Source of the DNA: Synechococcus sp. SynAce01
Lineage (GTDB): Bacteria > Cyanobacteriota > Cyanobacteriia > PCC-6307 > Cyanobiaceae
Assembly (NCBI RefSeq): GCF_001885215.1
Contig: NZ_CP018091.1
Location: 1,302,001 to 1,366,000, forward strand
Direction of reading: 5' to 3'
DNA: 64,000 nucleotides
Below are positions 39,847-48,444 of this stretch, piece by piece. Position numbers and translations under genes: made by a program. Every line of letters begins with the position of its first letter. Positions within the stretch are counted from its first letter, which is position 1. Below the pieces are notes generated by a model, which was not told the origin of the DNA, did no database searches, and saw only the letters and a program-made list of their open reading frames with translations.

Positions 39847-41019
39847 ATGCAGCGTGACGACGCGGGCCGCTATGAGGTCACCAGCGCGGCTGGTGAGTCC
39901 GTTCGAGCCTTTGTGCCGGCGCCGTTGCCGCCGGATCCACCCGTGCTGCTCGAGGGTGCTCTCCAGGCGCTGCATGAGCGGGCGCTGCTGGCTTGCGGGC
40001 GCCTGGACGGGGTCTCAGCCCTGCTGCCGGATCAGGCCCTGTTTCTCTACGCCTATGTGCGGCGGGAGGCCCTGCTGTCCTCCCAGATCGAGGGCACCCA
40101 GTCCTCGCTCTCTGACCTCCTGCTGTTTGAGCTGGAGGAGGCCCCCGGCGTTCCCACAGGCGATGTGGTCGAGGTTTCCAGCTACGTGGCGGGGCTTGAG
40201 CACGGCGTGGCACGGCTGCGGGAGGGCTTCCCGCTCTCCTCCCGCTTGCTGCGGGAGATCCACGCCCGGCTGCTGGCCAGGGGTCGCGGGGCCGATCGGC
40301 TGCCCGGGGAGTTTCGCCGTAGCCAGAACTGGATCGGCGGAACCCGCCCCGGTAACGCCAACTTCGTGCCTCCGCCACCTGGCCTGGTGGAGGCCTGCAT
40401 GGGCCAGCTCGAGCAGTTCATCCATGGCACGCCTGGCGGGGCCCATGCCCTGCCTGTGCTGGTGCGGGCCGCTCTGGCCCATGTGCAGTTCGAAACCATC
40501 CACCCCTTCCTCGACGGCAATGGCCGACTGGGCCGGCTGCTGATCGTGTTGATGCTGATCGATGCCGAGGTTCTGCAGCTGCCACTTCTCTATCTCAGTT
40601 TGTTCTTCAAGCAGCACCGCAGCCGCTACTACGACCTACTCAATGGCGTGCGCCAGAACGGCGACTGGGAGGCCTGGATCGATTTCTTCCTGGAGGGCGT
40701 CGAGAGCACGGCGACAGCCGCTGTGACAACGGCCCAGCGGCTGCTGGCGTTATTCTGCTCCGACGAAGCCCGTTTGAGCGGGATGGGGCGATCCGGCCCC
40801 AGCGTTCGCCAGGTTTATGCGGCCCTCTGCCGGCGGGCACTGAACAGCATCGGCCAGCTCAGCGCCGCCTGTGACCTGAGCTTTCCCACCACGGGCAAAG
40901 CCCTGGAAAGACTGGTGGCACTCGGTATCGCGCGGGAAAGCACCGGCGGCCAGCGCAATCGCCTTTTTGCCTACGACGCCTATCTGGCGATCCTCAGCGA
41001 GGGCGCGGAGCCGCTTTGA
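39847..41019 (+). CDS. Fic-domain protein (AMP transferase type)
   Basis: A 390-aa Fic protein. The catalytic motif HPFLDGNGRLGR (about residues 219-230) is intact. An N-terminal inhibitory-helix motif SSQIEGT (S/T-x-x-x-E-G/N, about residue 79-85) makes this an autoinhibited Fic of class II. A Fic N-terminal domain precedes it and the C-terminus (SIGQLSAACDLSFPTTGKALERLVALGIARE) is a winged helix-turn-helix. Expected to transfer AMP from ATP to a protein; target unknown. It is divergent from vapBC and is followed by tRNA-Arg 170 bases downstream. Confidence 0.92.
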   Translation: MQRDDAGRYEVTSAAGESVRAFVPAPLPPDPPVLLEGALQALHERALLACGRLDGVSALLPDQALFLYAYVRREALLSSQIEGTQSSLSDLLLFELEEAPGVPTGDVVEVSSYVAGLEHGVARLREGFPLSSRLLREIHARLLARGRGADRLPGEFRRSQNWIGGTRPGNANFVPPPPGLVEACMGQLEQFIHGTPGGAHALPVLVRAALAHVQFETIHPFLDGNGRLGRLLIVLMLIDAEVLQLPLLYLSLFFKQHRSRYYDLLNGVRQNGDWEAWIDFFLEGVESTATAAVTTAQRLLALFCSDEARLSGMGRSGPSVRQVYAALCRRALNSIGQLSAACDLSFPTTGKALERLVALGIARESTGGQRNRLFAYDAYLAILSEGAEPL

Positions 41020-41061
41020 CCCAGCCAGGGGTCGAAGGCAGGCACAGGATTGGCCTAATCA

Positions 41062-41120
41062 TTTGACTAATGGTGGTCGATCCGGGCCGATTTGCCTAGT
41101 TCTTTGCCTAACGGCGGCGG
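41062..41120. repeat. Imperfect direct repeats beside tRNA-Arg
   Basis: TTTGACTAATGGTGGTCG (41062-41079) and TTTGCCTAACGGCGGCGG (41103-41120) match at 13 of 18 positions; TTTGCCTAG recurs at 41091-41099. They lie between fic and the 3' end of tRNA-Arg. They might be arm-type sites of an old integration system; this is only a suggestion. Confidence 0.4.
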
Positions 41121-41188
41121 TGGGCGGGAGTCGAGTTTACGGCCTTGACTTACGTGAAAACCCCTGTAGCGACTGGGCTTTAGAAGCA

Positions 41189-41262
<74 letters not shown>

Positions 41263-41349
41263 CAGGTGGTCATTATCAGCCTCGGACGCTCCCAGCCGCT
41301 GGCCCGCGCGGTTGACACTCGGCTGCTCCTTCCTCTCTCGACCTTTCCG

Positions 41350-41379
41350 TTGAAGCAGGCTGGCACCCCGGCCTAAAGT
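41350..41379 (+). promoter_or_regulatory. Sigma-70-type promoter of rnpB
   Basis: TTGAAG (41350-41355), an 18-base spacer, and TAAAGT (41374-41379). The first base of rnpB at about 41388 is 8 bases past the -10 hexamer, as expected for the transcription start. Confidence 0.65.
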
Positions 41380-41387
41380 CTGGGGTT

Positions 41388-41793
41388 GAAAGCAGGCGAG
41401 GTGGTCGCAATCGGAGTGGAACATTGGCCTGCGGGTCGGTGGACTGGGTCCGGTTGAGGAAAGTCCGGGCTCCCCAATGGCCAGGCCTGCTGGGTAACGC
41501 CCAGTGCGGGCGACCGTGAGGACAGTGCCACAGAAACACACCGCCGATGGCTCCGGGTTCGCCCGCTGCACAGGTAAGGGTGCAAGGGTGCGGTAAGAGC
41601 GCACCAGCAGCATCGAGAGGTGCTGGCTCGGTAAACCCCGGCTGGGAGCAAGGCCCAGGGACAACGGTTGGCCATGACACCCGTCCCGACACAAGTGCGC
41701 CGCTCGAGGCCGTTGGTAACAGCGGTCCCAGATAGATGATCGCCCCGGCAGGCTTCGGCCTGCCGAACAGAACCCGGCTTACGTCCTGCTTTC
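41388..41793 (+). ncRNA. rnpB: RNase P RNA
   Basis: Catalytic RNA that trims tRNA 5' ends. The conserved parts are present in order: GAGGAAAGTCCGGGCTCC near 41456, ACAGAAACACACCGCC near 41527, GGTAAGGGTGCAAGGGTGCG, GGTAAGAGCGCACC, and near the 3' end AGATAGATGATCGCC and ACAGAACCCGGCTTAC. The P1 helix is GAAAGCAGG at 41388 with CCTGCTTTC ending at 41793, giving about 406 bases, normal for bacterial type A. rnc starts 31 bases after. Confidence 0.97.
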
Positions 41794-41823
41794 ACCCCAT
41801 TCCCGCGCCCCGCTCGCCTGCGC

Positions 41824-42567
41824 ATGCCCCCAACGCGCTCCCAGCTGATCAGCTTTCTCGCTGAGATCGGCGTGCTCGAAGCGGCTGGGCCCGAGCCAGG
41901 CGCGCTCCCGCCGATTGAGCCCGATCTGGCGCCGATCGAGGAGGCCCTCACCCACAGCTCGGCTGGTCTGGCCTGGAACCACGAACGGCTCGAATTCCTC
42001 GGGGATGCCGTGCTGCGCCTGGCCGCCTCGGAGTATCTCCAGCAGCACCATCCCGAGCTCAGCGTTGGCGCCTGCTCGGAATTGCGCGCCCAGATCGTCT
42101 CCGATCGCTGGCTGGCGGAACTGGGCGCAACCTGCGGCATCGACCGGGTGGTGCGCCTGGGGCCACTGGCCATCGGCGACCAGGCCGCCAGCCGCACGAT
42201 CCGCGCTGAATCCTGCGAAGCTCTGGTGGGCGGGCTCTACGAGGCCTGGGGCAACCTGCGGGCGGTGCACCGCTGGCTGGCCCCCCACTGGAAGCGCAGC
42301 ATCGCCGAACTGCTCGCCGATCCCCATCGCCACAACTGGAAATCGGGCCTGCAGGAATGGAGCCAGGCCGAAGCCCGGGGACTGCCCAACTACCGGGTGG
42401 AGGAGCGCAGCCAGCTCCATGGCGATCCCCGTCGCTTCCACTGCTGGGTGGAACTCGAAGGCAAGCGCCTGGCCGAGGGCTGGGGGGGATCGCGACGGGA
42501 GTCTGAGCAGCAGGCGGCCCGGGCTGCCTTGGCCGGAATCGAGCTGCCGGTGTCAACTCAGCCCTGA
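41824..42567 (+). CDS. rnc: Ribonuclease III
   Basis: Double-strand RNA endonuclease that processes rRNA and regulates mRNA. The 247-aa protein has the nuclease signature HERLEFLGDAVLRLAASEYL (about residues 57-76), the second acidic site ESCEALVGGLYEAWG, and a C-terminal dsRNA-binding domain (about 178-245: FHCWVELEGKRLAEGWGGSRRESEQQAARAAL). It directly follows rnpB. The stop region overlaps the end of ndhS on the other strand by 10 bases. Confidence 0.96.
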   Translation: MPPTRSQLISFLAEIGVLEAAGPEPGALPPIEPDLAPIEEALTHSSAGLAWNHERLEFLGDAVLRLAASEYLQQHHPELSVGACSELRAQIVSDRWLAELGATCGIDRVVRLGPLAIGDQAASRTIRAESCEALVGGLYEAWGNLRAVHRWLAPHWKRSIAELLADPHRHNWKSGLQEWSQAEARGLPNYRVEERSQLHGDPRRFHCWVELEGKRLAEGWGGSRRESEQQAARAALAGIELPVSTQP

Positions 42568-42743
42568 TCGAGGGCGCTGAGCGGAATCGTGACGAGCTTG
42601 TCCCAGTTGCCGCCCTCGAAGAAGACCGCAGCCCTCGCTCCGCTGATCCGCTGCACGAAACCGCGGTAGCCGTTGTAGATCGAGCGGCCGTCACGCACGG
42701 TCACGGTGCTGCCCGGCAGGATCGGCAGGTCAGACGCAGCCAT
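42558..42743 (-). CDS. ndhS: NAD(P)H-quinone oxidoreductase subunit S
   Basis: With ATG at 42743 (MAASDLPILPGSTVTVRDG) the protein has 61 aa, the length of NdhS. It shows the SH3-like fold signature LPGSTVTVRD...YRGFVQRISGARAAVFFEGGNWDKLVTIPLSAL; the block FEGGNWDKLVTxxLSxL is characteristic. NdhS forms part of the ferredoxin-binding site of photosynthetic NDH-1 in the thylakoid membrane. The frame is open to 42815 but the extra 24 residues have no similarity. Divergent from rimM. Confidence 0.88.
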   Translation of the reverse strand: MAASDLPILPGSTVTVRDGRSIYNGYRGFVQRISGARAAVFFEGGNWDKLVTIPLSALDQG

Positions 42744-42797
42744 CAAATCGATGCATCGGGTTCGTCCATTATCGAGCCTGGAAGCTGAAAATGGTTG

Positions 42798-43487
42798 ATG
42801 GACAGCGGCGATCAAGCGGCGACGGGCGCAGGGGCGGGCTCAGCGAAAGGCACAGTGGCGGGCTCAGAGGAAGACGAGTGGCTGGTGGTGGGCCGCGTCG
42901 TCGGGGCCCAGGGCCTGCAGGGTGAACTGCGCATGCTGCCCCGCACCGATTTCCCGGCACGGTTCACCCGGCCTGGCCGTCGCTGGTTGCGCCACAAGCG
43001 CGAAACGCCGCGGCAGGTGCAGTTGCTCAGCGGCCGTCAGCTGCCTGGCCGGGAGCTGTTCATCGTGCGCTTTGAGGGCATCCACAGCCGCGAGGCGGCC
43101 GAAGCCCTGGTCGACCATGACCTGCTGGTGAGCGCGGAGGATCGCCCTCCCCTGGCCGAAGGTGAATTCCACCTGCTCGACCTCCAGGGACTGGCCGTGC
43201 GGCTCGCGCCGGAGGGCACCGTGATCGGAACAGTGGTCGACCTGATCCACGCCGGCAACGACCTCTTGGAAGTGGAACTGATCGCCCCCGAGAGCCACGA
43301 GCAGCCCCCAGAGCCAACCCAGGATTCCGGCCAAGCTGCCGGCAAAACTTCTGGCAAGACGTCCGCGAAAACGTCCGCCAAGCTCCGTCGCGTCTTGATC
43401 CCGTTTGTGCTGCCGATCGTGCCGCGGGTCAACGTCGGCGAGGGTTGGCTGGAGATCACGCCGCCACCAGGGCTGCTCGACCAATAA
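42798..43487 (+). CDS. rimM: Ribosome maturation factor RimM
   Basis: Assists 30S subunit maturation by binding S19. The 229-aa protein starts at ATG 42798 (a TTG at 42795 is just before). After an Ala/Gly/Glu-rich leader comes the N-terminal domain [28 protein letters not shown] and the C-terminal PRC-barrel ([12 protein letters not shown]...[22 protein letters not shown]), then [31 protein letters not shown] linker of Lys/Thr/Ser repeats ([14 protein letters not shown], coded at 43341-43382) interrupts the PRC-barrel; this is unusual. Confidence 0.94.
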   Translation: MDSGDQAATGAGAGSAKGTVAGSEEDEWLVVGRVVGAQGLQGELRMLPRTDFPARFTRPGRRWLRHKRETPRQVQLLSGRQLPGRELFIVRFEGIHSREAAEALVDHDLLVSAEDRPPLAEGEFHLLDLQGLAVRLAPEGTVIGTVVDLIHAGNDLLEVELIAPESHEQPPEPTQDSGQAAGKTSGKTSAKTSAKLRRVLIPFVLPIVPRVNVGEGWLEITPPPGLLDQ

Positions 43488-43550
43488 GCAACGAGATTTC
43501 CGGACTATTTTTGCCTTCATCAACCTCGGCGCGATGCGGATGTTCCGACC

Positions 43551-45077
43551 ATGAGCCCAGCTGCCTCCCTGGTGCCGGTCATCCTCTGTGGCGGCACCGG
43601 TACCCGCCTCTGGCCGCTCTCACGCGCCTCCTATCCCAAGCAGTACTGGCCCCTGGCCGGCCTGGGCGAAGAAACCCTGCTGCAGCAGACCCAGCAGCGG
43701 CTCGAAGGGCTCGCCAATCTGGGCGCCCCGTTGCTGATCTGCAACGAGGATCACCGCTTCATCGTCGCTGAGCAGATGCGGCAGATCGGTGTGGATCCCG
43801 CCGCCATCCTGCTGGAGCCGATCGGCCGCAACACGGCTCCGGCGATCGCGGTGGCGGCCCTCCATGCCACGGCCTTTGGCGACGACCCCCTGTTGCTCGT
43901 GCTCGCCGCCGACCACGTGATCCGCGACGCTGCCCGTTTTCGCGCCACCGTCGAAGCCGGCCGCGCCGCCGCCGAAGCCGGCCAGCTGGTCACCTTCGGC
44001 ATCGTGCCCACCGCCCCTGAAACCGGCTACGGCTACATCGAGGCGGTCGAGCCGTTGCCAGCCCGGCTCGCCGACTCCGGGGCCATCCCGCCGCCGGTGC
44101 CGATCGCCCGCTTTGTTGAGAAACCCGATGCCGCCACGGCCGAGCAGTTCCTCTCCACCGGCCGCTTCACCTGGAACAGCGGCATGTTCTTGTTTCGGGC
44201 CAGCGCCATCCTGGCTGAGCTTGAACGGCTCTCTCCTGAGCTGGTCAGCAGTTGCCGCGCCGCCCTCGATCACGACAGCGCCGATCTCGAGTTTCTGCGG
44301 CTGGAGCGCGAGGCCTTTGCGCGCTGCGCCAACGTGGCGATCGATGTGGCGGTGATGGAGCGCACCCTGCTGGGGTCTGTGTTGCCCCTGGAGGCGGGCT
44401 GGAGCGATGTGGGCAGCTGGAAAGCGCTCTGGGAAACCGCCGATCAGGATTCCGCCGGCAACGTCTTGCGGGGGCGGGTGATCAGCGAGGGCAGCCGCAA
44501 CTGTTACCTGCGCAGCGAGCATCGCCTGGTGGTGGGCCTCGGCGTCGATGATCTGGTGGTGATCGAAACCGATGACGCCGTGCTCGTTGCCCACCGCGAC
44601 CGGGCCCAGGAGGTCAAGACGATCGTTCGCCAGCTTGAAGCCGCCGGTGCCTCTGAAGGCAAGGCCCACCGCCGCATCTACCGGCCCTGGGGCCACTACG
44701 ACGGCGTGGTCGAAGGGGAGCGCTGGCAGGTGAAGAAGATCCTGGTGAAACCTGGGGCCTGCCTGTCGCTGCAGATGCACCATCACCGCGCCGAGCACTG
44801 GGTAGTGGTCAAGGGCACGGCCGTAGTTGAAAAGGACGGGGTCGAGGAGTTGGTGGGCGAGAACGAAAGCACCTACATCCCGCTTGGCTCCAGGCATCGC
44901 CTGTCCAACCCAGGCAAGATCCCGGTGGAGCTGATCGAGGTGCAGAGCGGCCCCTATCTTGGCGAAGACGACATCGTCCGTTTTGAAGATCGCTATGGCC
45001 GCAGCGACGTCCAGGCCAGCTCAGCGCGCCAGCACCCGGCCGATCACAGCGGCCTGCTCGAAGCCACTGGCCCTTAG
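43551..45077 (+). CDS. manC: Mannose-1-phosphate guanylyltransferase / mannose-6-phosphate isomerase
   Basis: Makes GDP-mannose for polysaccharides. The 508-aa bifunctional protein has a nucleotidyltransferase domain (about 1-340) with VILCGGTGTRLWPLSRASYPKQ, the FVEKPD signature and WNSGMFLFRASA, and a C-terminal cupin isomerase domain (about 365-475) with RPWGHYD, CLSLQMHHHRAEHWVVVKGTA and IPLGSRHRLSNPGKIPVELIEVQSG. The last 57 bases overlap the converging selD gene. Confidence 0.95.
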   Translation: MSPAASLVPVILCGGTGTRLWPLSRASYPKQYWPLAGLGEETLLQQTQQRLEGLANLGAPLLICNEDHRFIVAEQMRQIGVDPAAILLEPIGRNTAPAIAVAALHATAFGDDPLLLVLAADHVIRDAARFRATVEAGRAAAEAGQLVTFGIVPTAPETGYGYIEAVEPLPARLADSGAIPPPVPIARFVEKPDAATAEQFLSTGRFTWNSGMFLFRASAILAELERLSPELVSSCRAALDHDSADLEFLRLEREAFARCANVAIDVAVMERTLLGSVLPLEAGWSDVGSWKALWETADQDSAGNVLRGRVISEGSRNCYLRSEHRLVVGLGVDDLVVIETDDAVLVAHRDRAQEVKTIVRQLEAAGASEGKAHRRIYRPWGHYDGVVEGERWQVKKILVKPGACLSLQMHHHRAEHWVVVKGTAVVEKDGVEELVGENESTYIPLGSRHRLSNPGKIPVELIEVQSGPYLGEDDIVRFEDRYGRSDVQASSARQHPADHSGLLEATGP

Positions 45078-47228
45078 CTCCCCTAGCGCGGCGGCGGCCC
45101 GCTCGGCTGGCAAGGCCGCCAGCAACGGGCCGCAGGTCTGGGGATCGATCAGCAGCTCTTTGAGCAGCTCCGGCTGTTGTGCTGGCGGTCTGAACCGCAC
45201 CAGCCCGCACTCCAGCCATCCCAGCGCCTGCCGGTTGGATGGCGCCAGGCTGCTGGAGAAGCCATCGGCCAGCAGCGCCCAGACACCTGGCAGGACCGCA
45301 ATCGCCTCCCCATCGAGCTCAACGGTCAGCTCCCCGGCGGCGAGCATTTCGCCCAGGTGGCCCAGCAGCCCGAAACCGGTGATGTCGGTGCAGGCCGTGC
45401 AGCCGTGGGCGGCCAGCTGCTCCACCAGCACCGCCTGGCTCTGCTGCATCACGGTCAGGGCCTGATCGATCCAGCTGGCGCCGGCGCCGCCGGCCATGGC
45501 CGCGGCGAACAGCACTCCCGTGCCGATCGGTCGCGTGAGGATCAGGGCATCGCCGGCCCGGAGGCCGCCCTTGGCCCAGAAGCGGCAGGCCGGGGTGCTG
45601 CCGTTGACGCAGAGGGCCAGACTCAGCCCTTCGCCAGCCTGTAGCTGCTGCAGGGTGTGGCCGCCCAGCAGCTCGGCGCCAAGGTCGTCGAGCACCGAGC
45701 GCACCCCGGCCAGGGTCTGCAGCAGCAGGTCTTCCTGGAGTGAATCGGCCGCTCGGGGCAGGGTCACCAGGGCCTGGGCACTCTCCACCCGGCCGCCGCA
45801 GGCCCAGAGGTCCGAGCAGGCATGCAGGGTGGTGAGGCGGCCATTCAGCCAGGGATCGTCCACCAGGGCGGGGAAGCCATCGAGGCTCTGCAGCAGCCGG
45901 GAGCCATCGGCTGCGGCCGCGATGATCACCGCGTCTTCGGCGGTTTGTGCGGTTGCGATCCCGCCTGACTGGCCTCCGGCCAGGCCGGCCAGCCGCGCCA
46001 GGGCACGCGAGAGGGGCGCGGCCGGCAATTTGGCCGCACAGCCTCGGCAGGGCATGGCGATAGCCGACTGGCCGGCCTGGCCCATTGCCGCCACGTCTTC
46101 GAAGCCGTCCATGAAGCGCTGATCGAGGTGTGCTTTCCAGCGCCACAGCCAGCGGCTCGGGCCCACGGCCAGGGGCCCCCAGAACGCGACCGCCCTGGGT
46201 TGAGCGGCCTTGTGTCCTGCCGTATTTCCAGGGCCGGCGCCGAGCAGCCGCAAAGCCTGCCGCTGGGGACGCCAGCGGCGCAGAGGCGTGCCAGCCGGGC
46301 TCAAGCTGCGGCGCAGATTGGTCGCCAGCACGGGTGCGGCGCGCACCGCCCACACCCCGCTGGGCGGGCGCGGTGCCGTTCGGATCAGGCCGCAGTCGCC
46401 GCTGGCGAAAATCGCCGTTTGGCCCTCCACCTGCAGGCTGGATTCGGTCCACACGCGGCCGCTGGCCGGATCGGTGGCCAGACCGGCGGCCGCCAGCCAG
46501 GCCGGTGCCCGGCTGCCCGTGCAGAGCACCCGCTGGGTTTCGGGCTCGGCGGCTCCGATGCGGATGCCCGCGGCGGCCAGCAGCCTTTCGCCGCAACGGT
46601 TCGCTGCCGCTGAGCCCAGCTGCAGGCCCGTGGGCCGCGGCTCGATCGCCAACGACCGCCCCGGGCCGAAGCGCCTGCGCAGGGCGAGGGCCACCTCCAG
46701 CCCGGCCGCCCCTCCCCCCAGTACCGCCAACGCGGCGGAGCTGGAATCCTGGGCGTCACACCAGCCCAGAAAGGGCTCCAACGGCTTGATGGCGATGTCC
46801 CGGCCACAGCCGTCGCCTCTGCCGTCGCCTCCGCAGCGCGCCGGGGCAGGGGCGCTCACAGCCCCGACATCAAGGCTGAGTCGGTCCCAGCGCAAGGGGG
46901 GGCGTCCCGCCAGCTGCAGCTCCTGCCTCGTCAGGTCCAGGCCGGTGATCTCGGCGCAGACGAAGCTCACCCCCGCCTGTGCGCAGAGCCGGCGCAGATC
47001 AATGCTGCAGGCCTCCCGGGCATAGAGCCCGGCGATCAGGCCAGGCACCATGCCGCTGTAGAGGGCGCTGCTGCTGCGGCTCACCAGGGTGATCAGGGCG
47101 TGGGCAGGAGGGCCGCTTCTGCTGTTACCCCTGGCTCTGGCCATGGCCCAGGTGCGCAACACCAGGGCGTGGCTGTGACCACCCCCGGCCAGCACCAGGT
47201 GGTGGGTGGGCGGGGTGGTGGACCTCAA
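45021..47228 (-). CDS. selD: Selenide, water dikinase fused to an NADH-dehydrogenase-like domain
   Basis: A 735-aa two-domain protein. The first half (about 1-370) is a pyridine-nucleotide-disulfide oxidoreductase: HHLVLAGGGHSHALVLR, a second dinucleotide site ALAVLGGGAAGLEVALALRRR, and IFASGDCGLI. The second half is SelD: the catalytic start PCRGCAAKLP (Cys and Lys), TAEDAVII, SDLWACGGR, ELLGGHTLQQL and DITGFGLLGHLGEML. It makes selenophosphate for 2-selenouridine in tRNA or selenocysteine; cyanobacteria often have this fusion. The flavin domain may supply reduced selenium, by inference. It overlaps galE by 4 bases upstream. Confidence 0.9.
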   Translation of the reverse strand: MRSTTPPTHHLVLAGGGHSHALVLRTWAMARARGNSRSGPPAHALITLVSRSSSALYSGMVPGLIAGLYAREACSIDLRRLCAQAGVSFVCAEITGLDLTRQELQLAGRPPLRWDRLSLDVGAVSAPAPARCGGDGRGDGCGRDIAIKPLEPFLGWCDAQDSSSAALAVLGGGAAGLEVALALRRRFGPGRSLAIEPRPTGLQLGSAAANRCGERLLAAAGIRIGAAEPETQRVLCTGSRAPAWLAAAGLATDPASGRVWTESSLQVEGQTAIFASGDCGLIRTAPRPPSGVWAVRAAPVLATNLRRSLSPAGTPLRRWRPQRQALRLLGAGPGNTAGHKAAQPRAVAFWGPLAVGPSRWLWRWKAHLDQRFMDGFEDVAAMGQAGQSAIAMPCRGCAAKLPAAPLSRALARLAGLAGGQSGGIATAQTAEDAVIIAAAADGSRLLQSLDGFPALVDDPWLNGRLTTLHACSDLWACGGRVESAQALVTLPRAADSLQEDLLLQTLAGVRSVLDDLGAELLGGHTLQQLQAGEGLSLALCVNGSTPACRFWAKGGLRAGDALILTRPIGTGVLFAAAMAGGAGASWIDQALTVMQQSQAVLVEQLAAHGCTACTDITGFGLLGHLGEMLAAGELTVELDGEAIAVLPGVWALLADGFSSSLAPSNRQALGWLECGLVRFRPPAQQPELLKELLIDPQTCGPLLAALPAERAAAALGELRASGFEQAAVIGRVLAR

Positions 47229-48253
47229 TAGCCGGCGGGATTGGCCCGCTGCCAGGCCCAGCCATCGCGGCAGATGTCATCGAGTCCGCGCTGGGTGCGC
47301 CAGCCGAGGCGTTCGCCGGCCAGGGCGGGATCCGCCACCGTGATCGCCACATCGCCCGGCCGCCGCGCCACCAGTCGGTGGGCGATCGGGTGACCGCAGG
47401 CCCGCTCAAAGGCGTGCACCAGCTCCAGCACCGAATGGCCCTGGCCGCTGCCGAGGTTGAGGATGAGGTGCTGGGGCGCCTCGGCGAGCAGGACGTCGAG
47501 GGCGGCGCGGTGACCCTCAGCCAGATCCATCACGTGGATGTAGTCGCGCACGCCGGTGCCATCGGCGGTGGGCCAGTCATGGCCGAAGACCTCGAGATGG
47601 GGCCGCCGCCCCACCGCCACCTGGGTGAGGAAGGGAAAGAGATTGTTGGGATGGCCGCCGGGGTCTTCGCCGATGCGGCCACTGGGGTGGGAGCCCACCG
47701 GATTGAAATAGCGCAGGCAGGCGATGCGCCAGCCGTCTTCGCTGGCCGCCACATCGGCCAGCAGCCGCTCGGCGGCGGCCTTGCTGTGGCCATAGGGATT
47801 GACCGGTCGCAGCGGCGCCGTTTCCGGGATGGGCACCGTTTCCGGCAGGCCGTAGAGGGTGGCGCTGCTGCTGAACACGATCGTGCGGCAGCCCGCCTTC
47901 GCCATCGCCATCAGCAGCCGCTGGGTGCCGCAGACATTGACATCCCAGTAACGGAGCGGATCAGCCACCGATTCCGCCACGGCCTTGAGGCCGGCGAAAT
48001 GAATCACCGCGTCGATCGGCACGCTGCCGCCGAAGGCCCGCGCCAGGGCTGCGGGATCGCGGATGTCCCCCTCGATCACCTCCAGCCGATCGCCTGCGTC
48101 TGCGCCGGCCAGCTCGGCCACCCGGCGCAGCGCTTTGGGAGAGCCGTTGGAAAAATCATCCAGCACCACCAGCCGGTGGCAGGCCTCCAGCAACACCAGA
48201 GCGGTGTGACTGCCGATGAAGCCCGCTCCCCCGGTGATCAGCAGGGTGGGCAT
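47225..48253 (-). CDS. galE: UDP-glucose 4-epimerase
   Basis: Interconverts UDP-glucose and UDP-galactose for polysaccharide synthesis. The 342-aa short-chain dehydrogenase has the NAD-binding LITGGAGFIGSHTALVLLEA at the N-terminus, the catalytic Ser in FSSSATLYG and the Tyr-x-x-x-Lys pair in YGHSKAAAERLL, followed by RYFNPVGSHPSGRIGEDPGGHPNNL and the DYIHVMDLAEGH substrate segment. Its stop overlaps the start of the selD fusion by 4 bases, so it is translationally coupled with that gene. The upstream 190 bases are AT-rich (48290-48360) and should contain its promoter. Confidence 0.95.
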   Translation of the reverse strand: MPTLLITGGAGFIGSHTALVLLEACHRLVVLDDFSNGSPKALRRVAELAGADAGDRLEVIEGDIRDPAALARAFGGSVPIDAVIHFAGLKAVAESVADPLRYWDVNVCGTQRLLMAMAKAGCRTIVFSSSATLYGLPETVPIPETAPLRPVNPYGHSKAAAERLLADVAASEDGWRIACLRYFNPVGSHPSGRIGEDPGGHPNNLFPFLTQVAVGRRPHLEVFGHDWPTADGTGVRDYIHVMDLAEGHRAALDVLLAEAPQHLILNLGSGQGHSVLELVHAFERACGHPIAHRLVARRPGDVAITVADPALAGERLGWRTQRGLDDICRDGWAWQRANPAGY

Positions 48254-48444
48254 GGCTGGATTGGCACAACACCATTGAGCCTAACAAGCGATTGCCGATC
48301 TCCTTGCTGTTTATCTAAAGCCGTGGCCATAAATCAAGCATTTTTGCAGTTAATAAAAAGCAGCAGATCCTTGCCAAGGAAGTAACCAATGCTGGACATC
48401 TGCGCCAAGTTCAAGCCTGGTTCAAGCCAAAGCTCCAATCTGGT

